14,331 nucleotides of DNA from CAIYRG01 sp035632215 (GTDB lineage Bacteria; Pseudomonadota; Alphaproteobacteria; Micropepsales; Micropepsaceae). The position numbers and the translations under genes were made by a program. How positions within the stretch are numbered: position 1 is the first letter of the stretch; each line of letters opens with the position of its first letter. The notes beneath the pieces were generated by a model. It was given only the letters and a program-made list of their open reading frames with translations, searched no databases and was not told the DNA's origin. Below, in pieces: positions 7,702-14,331 of the stretch. The stretch is from NCBI GenBank assembly GCA_035632215.1, contig DASQHF010000012.1, positions 1 to 14,331 on the forward strand. The letters run 5' to 3'.

Positions 7702-7799
7702 TTTTCGTCAGTATACGGATGTATTACGGAAAAGCTAATGTTTTATTGAGTTTTTTGAACGTCGCCCGGTTTCGATTTTTTCCGCGGCAACCGCTGGTA

Positions 7800-7828
7800 T
7801 TGCTTCATTAATCTAACCTCCTCATATT
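7800..7828 (+). promoter_or_regulatory. Candidate promoter for the 42-residue basic protein
   Basis: TTGCTT (7800-7805), a 17-nt spacer, then CATATT (7823-7828), four of six matches to the -10 consensus. A start near 7835 would give a leader of about 54 nt ahead of the ATG at 7889. Moderate-quality match in an AT-rich stretch, where chance hits are more likely. Confidence 0.3.
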
Positions 7829-7872
7829 CCTTGTCGTTTTTGGGGGGTGCGTGTTGCGCCGCCTGAAACTCT

Positions 7873-7880
7873 AGAGGGAG
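7873..7880 (+). promoter_or_regulatory. Ribosome binding site for the 42-residue basic protein
   Basis: AGAGGGAG, eight bases before the ATG at 7889, is a strong Shine-Dalgarno match. It decides between the ATG at 7889 and the in-frame ATG at 7895, and is a main reason to accept this tiny frame as a gene. Confidence 0.6.
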
Positions 7881-7888
7881 TCGTTTCA

Positions 7889-8017
7889 ATGCCGATGACT
7901 GCAAAGAGAAGGAAGAAGAGAGCGACCGTCAGAAAGATGGCGGCGAAGAAACCCGCTCGCAAAGCCGCGAAGAAGAAGAAGGCAAAGCGGAAGTCCAAGC
8001 GGAAATCCAAAAAGTAG
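7889..8017 (+). CDS. Tiny lysine/arginine-rich (histone-tail-like) protein
   Basis: A 42-residue open frame beginning MPMTAKRRKKRATVRK and ending KSKRKSKK. 17 lysines and 7 arginines make 57% of the residues; there is no acidic or aromatic residue. It contains AAKKPARKAAKKKKAKRK, like the Ala-Lys-Pro-rich tails of histone H1-like proteins known in several bacteria. I infer a nucleic-acid-binding or condensing role, probably disordered; a ribosome-associated peptide is an alternative. Evidence that it is real: a strong Shine-Dalgarno (7873-7880), a clean stop, an upstream gap with room for a promoter, and coherent composition. Four of seven arginines use AGA/AGG, unlike the CGN-rich neighbours. 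It stands alone between gatB and a glutathione transferase gene that starts 223 bp downstream on the same strand. No named family assigned. Confidence 0.7.
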   Translation: MPMTAKRRKKRATVRKMAAKKPARKAAKKKKAKRKSKRKSKK

Positions 8018-8150
8018 CCAACCTATCGGCACATTGCCGAACAAGCTGCCGCCGCTCCTGTAGCGCTCTCTTCAGCGCCAAAGCGGGTGGCGAAGGCACC
8101 AGGCCGCGGCTTCTCCGATCTCTTTCGGGGGCCGCGGCCGGCCCGCTCAG

Positions 8151-8171
8151 GGGAGCGGAACGTTCCCTCCC
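8151..8171. repeat. Near-perfect 21-bp dyad upstream of the glutathione transferase gene
   Basis: The core GGAACGTTCC (8157-8166) is a perfect palindrome; outside it GGGAG (8151-8155) pairs with CTCCC (8167-8171), with a single unpaired C at 8156. It lies 70 bp before the ATG at 8241. It could be a repressor/activator dyad or an RNA stem; no T-run follows. GGAAC alone recalls the -35 box of alphaproteobacterial EcfG promoters, but no CGTT box sits at the required distance. Confidence 0.4.
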
Positions 8172-8230
8172 AATTTGCCCGAACATCGGAGCTGAGTTAA
8201 ACGTCGGCTTCCTCGCGTCCTCAATCCTTT

Positions 8231-8236
8231 AGAGGA
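8231..8236 (+). promoter_or_regulatory. Ribosome binding site fixing the start of the glutathione transferase gene
   Basis: AGAGGA four bases before the ATG at 8241. It supports translation from 8241 and therefore that the 32-residue basic extension is part of the protein. The catalytic fold begins only at residue 34, and no ATG is available near that point. Confidence 0.55.
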
Positions 8237-8240
8237 AGAG

Positions 8241-9032
8241 ATGCCGAAAGCCCGCTCCAGCTCGGCGGCGCGTGCCGTGCGCCGCAAAGGAACGCCCCCA
8301 AAGCGCCCCGCGCCCAAGCGGACGAAGCCGCGCAAGCCGATCGAGCTCTATTTCTGGCCGACGTCGAACGGCATCAAGATCAGCGTCATGCTGGAGGAGT
8401 GCGGACTTCCCTACGAGCTCAAGCCCGTCAACATCAATCGCGGCGAGCAGTTCGATCCGCATTTCCTGTCCATCTCGCCCAACAATCGAATCCCCGCGAT
8501 CGTCGATCCCGACGGACCGGACGGGAAGCCGATCGGGATTTTCGAATCAGGCGCGATCCTTCAGTACCTCGGGCGCAAGACCGGCAAGTTCTATCCTTTG
8601 AACGAGCGCAAGCGCATCGAAGTCGATCAGTGGCTGTTCTGGCAGGTCGGCGGCCTTGGCCCGATGGCCGGCCAGGCGCATCACTTCCGCGGCTATGCGC
8701 CCGAGCAGCTGCCCTATGCCATCGCTCGCTACACGGACGAGGTGAACCGTCTCTATGGAGTGATGGAGAAGCGACTCGCCGACCGAGACTACCTCGCCGG
8801 CGATTATTCCATCGCCGATATCGCCTCTTGGTGCTGGTCCCGCAGTTGGGAAAGACAGGGCCAGAACATCGACGACTTTCCGAGGCTGAAGGCGTGGCAC
8901 GAAAGGATCGTCGCCCGCCCTGCGGTGCAGCGCGGAGTCCATGTGGGCGAATACTTACGCTCGCCCAACTATCAGATCGGCCAAGACCCTGTGGCGATGA
9001 AGATTTTGTTCGGTCAGCGCGCTCGGGCGTGA
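8241..9032 (+). CDS. Glutathione transferase family protein (YfcG/YghU type) with basic N-terminal tail
   Basis: 263 residues. From residue 34 it follows E. coli YfcG, a nu-class-like glutathione transferase with disulfide-bond reductase activity: IELYFWPTSNGIKISVMLEE (34-53), SPNNRIPAIVDP (79-90, cis-Pro region), FESGAILQYL (101-110), then the helical domain with WLFWQVGGLGPMAGQAHHF (131-149), YAIARY and YSIADIA (189-195). The Thr/Asn pair that replaces the usual Ser/Tyr/Cys in this class is present (T41, N43). Residues 1-32 are an addition: 13 Lys/Arg, 6 Pro and no acidic residue, reminiscent of a nucleic-acid-binding tail or histone-like linker. It does not look like a signal peptide, as there is no hydrophobic stretch. 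The gene appears monocistronic. Likely cytoplasmic thiol-redox or detoxification enzyme; substrate unknown. Confidence 0.92.
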   Translation: MPKARSSSAARAVRRKGTPPKRPAPKRTKPRKPIELYFWPTSNGIKISVMLEECGLPYELKPVNINRGEQFDPHFLSISPNNRIPAIVDPDGPDGKPIGIFESGAILQYLGRKTGKFYPLNERKRIEVDQWLFWQVGGLGPMAGQAHHFRGYAPEQLPYAIARYTDEVNRLYGVMEKRLADRDYLAGDYSIADIASWCWSRSWERQGQNIDDFPRLKAWHERIVARPAVQRGVHVGEYLRSPNYQIGQDPVAMKILFGQRARA

Positions 9033-9163
9033 GTCGAGCTGACCTCATCCCGCCCCTTCTCCGCCGAAATCCCGCCATAACGTTCCGTTAATCCTTATGC
9101 GGATGGCAACGTTAACGTCGCCTTAGGACGTAGACCCCAATCATCCGCGCCATCACGCGAGGT

Positions 9164-9180
9164 CGCCGAATGTTTCGGCG
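9164..9180 (+). promoter_or_regulatory. Perfect 7-bp hairpin in the Sel1 gene leader
   Basis: CGCCGAA (9164-9170), loop TGT, TTCGGCG (9174-9180): perfectly complementary arms and a three-base loop. No T-run follows (CTTCAAG), so it is not a standard intrinsic terminator. It lies 58 nt before the start codon at 9239 and may be a leader stem or a protein-binding dyad. Confidence 0.45.
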
Positions 9181-9194
9181 CTTCAAGTGGGGGA

Positions 9195-9220
9195 ACCGGC
9201 GATGGGGGAAGCCAGCCGGT
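9195..9220 (+). repeat. Inverted repeat ACCGGC / GCCGGT before the Shine-Dalgarno
   Basis: ACCGGC (9195-9200) and GCCGGT (9215-9220) are perfect complements separated by a 14-nt purine-rich loop. The stem ends five bases before the AAGAGGGGA ribosome site (9225-9233), so folding could affect initiation of the Sel1 gene. Confidence 0.35.
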
Positions 9221-9238
9221 GGTCAAGAGGGGAAACAC

Positions 9239-9508
9239 ATGGCGTACATCGATTACGACGCGCTCGCGCAGTTCGAAAGCGAAGCGCGCAAAGGGCGGAC
9301 CGAGGCGCTCTACAATCTCGGACTCGCGTATTCGACGGGACAAGGCGTGAGCGTCGACTACGTCGCCGCGCACAAGTGGTTCAATCTTGCGGCGATGAAG
9401 GGAATAGGCGAGGCGCGCAATTGGCGGGCGCAGATATCGCGCGAGATGAGCGCCGGGCAAATCGCCGAAGCGCAGCGTCAAGCGCGCGAGTGGCTCCTAA
9501 GAGCCTAA
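9239..9508 (+). CDS. Small Sel1-repeat protein
   Basis: 89 residues with one Sel1-like repeat (TPR-like helix pair): GRTEALYNLGLAYSTGQGV and the following VAAHKWFNLAAMKG, about residues 19-55, with the typical G-x-L-Y-x-x-G and A-x-x-W-F-x-x-A-A spacing. The rest is helical and charged (MSAGQIAEAQRQAREWLLRA). No signal peptide or membrane segment. Short Sel1 proteins like this are, to my recollection, common and conserved in Rhizobiales, with no firm function; Sel1 repeats mediate protein contacts. The AAGAGGGGA ribosome site six bases upstream sets the start at 9239. The frame is open back to an ATG at 9170 (112 residues), but that would translate through the hairpin leader and lacks a ribosome site. 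The stop lies five bases from the end of the convergent transglycosylase gene. Confidence 0.85.
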   Translation: MAYIDYDALAQFESEARKGRTEALYNLGLAYSTGQGVSVDYVAAHKWFNLAAMKGIGEARNWRAQISREMSAGQIAEAQRQAREWLLRA

Positions 9509-9513
9509 CTCTC

Positions 9514-12000
<2,487 letters not shown>

Positions 12001-12179
12001 CAACGCCTGCTAATGAATTCGCCGACCCTCGCGCGGAGTCGTAGAAGAAGATACCAACGCTTCGCGTTAATGACCATCCAGCTTCTCACCATTGTGAATC
12101 CGGACAGTCGTGCTTTGCGCGCGAGTGAGCCGGGCGCTAAGTTTGAACGCAACGCAACATGCCGCCGGACGAGAATCAG
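12001..12179. promoter_or_regulatory. Divergent region between the transglycosylase and dapA
   Basis: 179 bp that must carry promoters for both divergent genes, unless these lie within the coding regions. It contains the small stem AACGC-ttc-GCGTT (12056-12068), one TTAA next to it, and no convincing -35/-10 pair. No gene seen in it; an open minus-strand frame crossing it is a shadow of dapA. Confidence 0.4.
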
Positions 12180-13073
12180 ATGAGTGCCGCTATCGATCGC
12201 ATCAGAGGCTCGATCACAGCCCTGATCACCCCCTTCAAGGGAGGTGAGCTGGATGAGGGCGCGTTCAAACGGCTCGTCGAATGGCAGATAAACGAGGGCA
12301 CGAACGGCCTCGTTCCGGTCGGCACGACAGGCGAATCGCCGACGCTTTCCCATCGCGAGCACATGCGGGTGGTGGAGCTTTGCGTGTCGGCGGCGGCGGG
12401 CCGCGTGCCGGTGATTGCGGGTGCCGGCTCCAACGCGACCCGCGAGGCGATCGAGCTGACGCGGCACGCCAAAGAGGTTGGTGCCGACGCGGTGCTCTCG
12501 GTTGCTCCCTATTATAACAAGCCGACGCAGGAGGGCCTTTACCGCCACTTCGCGGCCATCGCCGACGCGGTCGATCTTCCCATCGTGCTCTACAACATCC
12601 CCGGCCGTAGTATCGTCGAGATTTCGGTCGAGACGATGGCGCGGCTCGCGAAGTATCCGAACATCGTCGGCGTCAAAGATGCGACCGGCAATCTCGTCCG
12701 CGCGAGCCGCGATCGCGATGCGCTGCCCAAAAGCTTCATCCGTCTCTCGGGTGATGACGGCACCGCGCTCGGCTTTATGGCCCATGGCGGCTTGGGCTGC
12801 ATCTCGGTGACGTCCAACGTCACACCCAAGCTTTGCTCGGAATTCCAGCGGGCTTGCGTGGCGGGGAATTACGCCAAAGCGCTCACCTACCAGGACCGGC
12901 TGATGCCCTTGCACGACGCGCTCTTCTGCGAGGCAAGTCCTGCGCCGACGAAATACGCAGTGTCGCTGCTGGGGCTTTGCGAGCCGGAGGTGCGGCTTCC
13001 GATCGTTCTTTTGTCCGATAGAGGCCGAGACACCGTTCGCGCGGCGATGGCGCGGGCCGGGCTCACTATCTAG
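12180..13073 (+). CDS. dapA: 4-hydroxy-tetrahydrodipicolinate synthase
   Basis: Condenses pyruvate with aspartate semialdehyde, the first committed step of the diaminopimelate/lysine pathway. 297 residues from the ATG at 12180, close to E. coli DapA (292). A start at 12159 would add MPPDENQ and has no ribosome site, while a weak ACGAGAA precedes 12180. Active-site features (numbered from 12180): GTTGES (48-53) with Thr49/Thr50, Tyr138 in LYNIPGR with Arg143 (substrate carboxylate), and Schiff-base Lys166 in VGVKDATGN. GDDGTALGFMAHGGLGCISVTSN matches the C-terminal half of the barrel. Complete (beta/alpha)8 enzyme. It is followed after four bases by smpB and lies head-to-head with the transglycosylase, an order I recall from many Rhizobiales. 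Confidence 0.96.
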   Translation: MSAAIDRIRGSITALITPFKGGELDEGAFKRLVEWQINEGTNGLVPVGTTGESPTLSHREHMRVVELCVSAAAGRVPVIAGAGSNATREAIELTRHAKEVGADAVLSVAPYYNKPTQEGLYRHFAAIADAVDLPIVLYNIPGRSIVEISVETMARLAKYPNIVGVKDATGNLVRASRDRDALPKSFIRLSGDDGTALGFMAHGGLGCISVTSNVTPKLCSEFQRACVAGNYAKALTYQDRLMPLHDALFCEASPAPTKYAVSLLGLCEPEVRLPIVLLSDRGRDTVRAAMARAGLTI

Positions 13074-13077
13074 TGCG

Positions 13078-13551
13078 ATGGCGAAGAAGAAAGACGACGG
13101 GCAGAAGATCGTCGCGGACAACCGGAAAGCGCGTCATCTCTACTTCATCGAGTCCACGCTCGAGGCGGGGCTCGCGCTCCTGGGCAGCGAGGTCAAGAGC
13201 CTGCGCTCAGGCAAAGCGAATATCGGGGAGTCCTACGCGTACGCCAAAGACGGCGAGATCTTCCTCGTAAACGCCCATATCCCCGAATACACCATGGCGA
13301 ACCGCTTCAATCACGAGCCGCGGCGCGTGCGAAAAATCCTGGTCAAGAAGCACGAGGCACGGAAGCTCGCCTCCGCCGTGCAGCGCGAAGGCATGACGCT
13401 CATTCCCTTGAAGGTCTATTTCACGCCCAAGGGAATAGCCAAGCTCGAGCTTGGCATTGCCAAGGGCAAGAAGCTCCACGACAAGCGCGAGACCGAGAAG
13501 GCGCGGACCTGGGCCCGCGACAAGGCGCGCCTTCTTCGCGCGAAAGGCTGA
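13078..13551 (+). CDS. smpB: SsrA (tmRNA)-binding protein SmpB
   Basis: Ribosome-rescue factor that delivers tmRNA to stalled ribosomes; 157 residues, the typical length. Family signatures: VADNRKARHLYFIESTLEAG (12-31), LLGSEVKSLRSGKANI (34-49) and YAYAKDGEIFLVNAHIPEY (53-71) form the beta-barrel. The C-terminal tail KGKKLHDKRETEKARTWARDKARLLRAK is the basic helix that enters the mRNA channel. It starts four bases after the dapA stop and ends two bases before the next gene, so it is mid-operon. The tmRNA gene (ssrA) itself is not in this window. Nothing unusual seen. Confidence 0.97.
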   Translation: MAKKKDDGQKIVADNRKARHLYFIESTLEAGLALLGSEVKSLRSGKANIGESYAYAKDGEIFLVNAHIPEYTMANRFNHEPRRVRKILVKKHEARKLASAVQREGMTLIPLKVYFTPKGIAKLELGIAKGKKLHDKRETEKARTWARDKARLLRAKG

Positions 13552-13553
13552 GC

Positions 13554-14231
13554 ATGGCCGAAGAGGAAAACGACAAGCCGGGGTTCATCGGGCAGGTCAA
13601 GGACAAGCTCATTCGCTCCAAGGAGGAATGGGCGAAGGAAGGCCGCTTGCTCACTGGCCGGCCCGATGTTGGCCGTGTCAACCGGCTGCCGCCCGGCCAG
13701 AAGGAAGTGAAGAATTGGCCAGTTTTGGATTTAGGCGTCCAGCCGAACATCCTGCCGCGCGTCTGGCGCTTGGACGTAGGCGGCCTCGTTGAGAATCCAG
13801 TGACCTGGTCGCTCGAAGAATTCCTGGCCCAGCCGCAGGACGATTTCGTCTCCGACATCCACTGCGTCACTCAATGGAGCCGCTACGACAATCATTGGCG
13901 CGGCGTGTCGGCCAAGCACATCATGGACCTCGTGCGCGTGAAGCCCGAAGCCCGCCATGTGATCTTCCACTCCTACGACGGCTACACCACCAACGTGAAG
14001 CGCGAGGTGTTCGAGGAGCCGAACGTATTGCTCGCGCACACCTGGGAAGGAAAGCCACTGCCGCGGGACCACGGCGGGCCGGTGCGCGTGGTGATCCCCG
14101 ACTGGTATTTCTGGAAGAGCCCCAAATGGGTAAGCAAGATCGAGTTCACGGCCGAAGATAAGCCCGGCTTCTGGGAAGTCCGCGGCTATCACAATGAAGG
14201 CGATCCCTGGAAAGAAGACCGCTATAGTTAG
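13554..14231 (+). CDS. Sulfite-oxidase-like molybdopterin oxidoreductase (cytosolic type)
   Basis: 225 residues with the oxidoreductase molybdopterin-binding fold (Pfam Oxidored_molyb family). VWRLDVGGLVENPVTWSLEE (70-89) is the typical domain entry. DIHCVTQWSRYDNHWRGV (101-118) holds Cys104, the expected molybdenum ligand, and DGYTTNVKREVF, PLPRDHGGPVRVVIPDWYFWKSPKWV and GFWEVRGYHNEGDPW follow as in small sulfite-oxidase-like proteins related to MsrP (YedY). There is no twin-arginine or other signal peptide (the N terminus is charged, MAEEENDKPGF), no heme domain and no dimerisation domain, so it should be cytoplasmic, unlike MsrP. It starts two bases after smpB, so probably shares the dapA-smpB transcript. 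Natural substrate and electron partner are unknown; no MsrQ-like membrane partner lies next to it. Confidence 0.88.
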   Translation: MAEEENDKPGFIGQVKDKLIRSKEEWAKEGRLLTGRPDVGRVNRLPPGQKEVKNWPVLDLGVQPNILPRVWRLDVGGLVENPVTWSLEEFLAQPQDDFVSDIHCVTQWSRYDNHWRGVSAKHIMDLVRVKPEARHVIFHSYDGYTTNVKREVFEEPNVLLAHTWEGKPLPRDHGGPVRVVIPDWYFWKSPKWVSKIEFTAEDKPGFWEVRGYHNEGDPWKEDRYS

Positions 14232-14261
14232 CCCGCCGATATTGAATTCGAAGGAAAGCCG

Positions 14262-14331
14262 ATGTCCGAACCGATCTGGAACAAGTTTCTCACGGAGCGC
14301 GACAAAGAGGTCTTCGCCGCCGCGGGCTATG
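14262..14331 (+). CDS. Start of a probable cysteine hydrolase (isochorismatase) family protein, truncated by the window edge
   Basis: Only 23 codons are visible, MSEPIWNKFLTERDKEVFAA and three more, running off the right edge. An AAGGAA ribosome site (14251-14256) lies five bases before the ATG, and the gap from the previous stop is only 30 bp, so the frame is very likely real and co-transcribed. The opening W-x-K-F-L-T-E-R-D-K-x-V-F resembles N termini I recall from isochorismatase-like cysteine hydrolases, but no catalytic motif is in view. Treat the function as a guess; the presence of a gene is well supported. Confidence 0.55.
   Translation, partial: MSEPIWNKFLTERDKEVFAAAGY

Larger units (their letters stand above)
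7637..7888. other. AT-rich intergenic region after gatB
   Basis: This 252-bp stretch is markedly AT-rich compared with its neighbours: positions 7681-7740 have 22 G/C in 60, and T-runs recur (7661-7665, 7757-7760 region, 7775-7782, 7836-7840). I see no protein gene on either strand. It contains an inverted repeat (7681-7701) followed by TTTT, which may end gatCAB transcription, and a candidate promoter (7800-7828) for the small basic protein gene that follows. It is the most compositionally distinct piece of the window. Confidence 0.6.
8018..8240. other. Gap with several palindromes before the glutathione transferase gene
   Basis: No coding region seen in these 223 bp. Short dyads recur: TCGGC-acatt-GCCGA (8026-8040, nine bases after the basic-protein stop, no U-tract), GCGCT-ctcttc-AGCGC (8063-8078), the 10-bp palindrome GGCCGCGGCC (8130-8139) and GGAACGTTCC with flanking arms (8151-8171). 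The first may end the small transcript; the last is a candidate operator for the downstream gene. GC-rich DNA yields short palindromes readily, so only the last merits weight. Confidence 0.45.
9033..9238. other. Leader/intergenic region before the Sel1 gene
   Basis: 206 bp with no separate gene. It includes two AACGTT hexamers (9079-9084 and 9109-9114), two TTAA motifs 24 bp apart (not the TTAA-N7-TTAA spacing of CtrA sites), a 7-bp hairpin (9164-9180) and a second inverted repeat (9195-9220) just before the Shine-Dalgarno. The arrangement suggests a structured 5' leader, although no start point is evident. Confidence 0.45.

Noticed and set aside
7775..7796. GCGG-caa-CCGC stem beside a T-run as a terminator
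   Set aside because: The T-run precedes the stem on the plus strand, and on the minus strand becomes an A-run after it, so neither strand has a stem followed by U.
8157..8183. Possible EcfG general-stress promoter starting with GGAAC
   Set aside because: No CGTT -10 box at 16-18 nt; the sequence there reads CCGA/CGAA.
9088..9115. Possible CtrA binding site from two TTAA motifs
   Set aside because: The motifs are 24 bp apart; the CtrA full site needs TTAA-N7-TTAA.
9170..9238. Earlier in-frame start for the Sel1 protein (112 residues)
   Set aside because: No ribosome site, and the extension would translate a hairpin region. A strong Shine-Dalgarno precedes 9239.

Overview
The window reads as ordinary chromosome of a GC-rich alphaproteobacterium. 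Protein features and gene order (ruvX-pyrB-plsY-dprA-topA opposite gatCAB, and slt opposite dapA-smpB) look most like Hyphomicrobiales (Rhizobiales) or a near relative. This placement comes from memory of gene order and protein character, not from a search. I see no rRNA, tRNA, CRISPR, insertion sequence or prophage. Almost every base lies in or next to a housekeeping gene.

Layout. (1) Positions 1-4303, minus strand: a tight operon read right to left, ruvX, pyrB, plsY, dprA, then after 233 bp the first 137 codons of topA, cut by the window edge. pyrB/plsY are 1 nt apart and plsY/dprA overlap by ATGA. (2) Positions 4381-7636, plus strand: gatC-gatA-gatB, overlapping start-to-stop, divergent from ruvX across 77 bp. 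(3) Positions 7637-8240: an AT-rich gap, a 42-residue lysine/arginine-rich protein gene, and a 223-bp gap with several palindromes. (4) Positions 8241-9508, plus: a YfcG-type glutathione-transferase homologue with a basic N-terminal tail, then a small Sel1-repeat protein behind a leader with two potential hairpins. (5) Positions 9514-12000, minus: a large periplasmic lytic transglycosylase, convergent with the Sel1 gene. (6) Positions 12180-14331, plus: dapA-smpB-molybdopterin oxidoreductase, then the first codons of a probable cysteine hydrolase.

Functionally the genes cover pyrimidine synthesis (pyrB), phospholipid synthesis (plsY), DNA uptake, topology and rRNA/DNA processing (dprA, topA, ruvX), indirect charging of tRNA-Gln/Asn (gatCAB), cell-wall turnover and its diaminopimelate precursor (slt, dapA), and ribosome rescue (smpB).

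The most notable point is the aspartate carbamoyltransferase. It is of the E. coli PyrB type, carries a fused PyrI-like four-cysteine zinc domain at its C terminus without the nucleotide-binding half of PyrI, and is followed directly by plsY with no pyrC between. The second is the pairing of a tiny histone-tail-like protein with a glutathione transferase whose own N terminus looks similar. I found no evidence of a new defence or mobile system.
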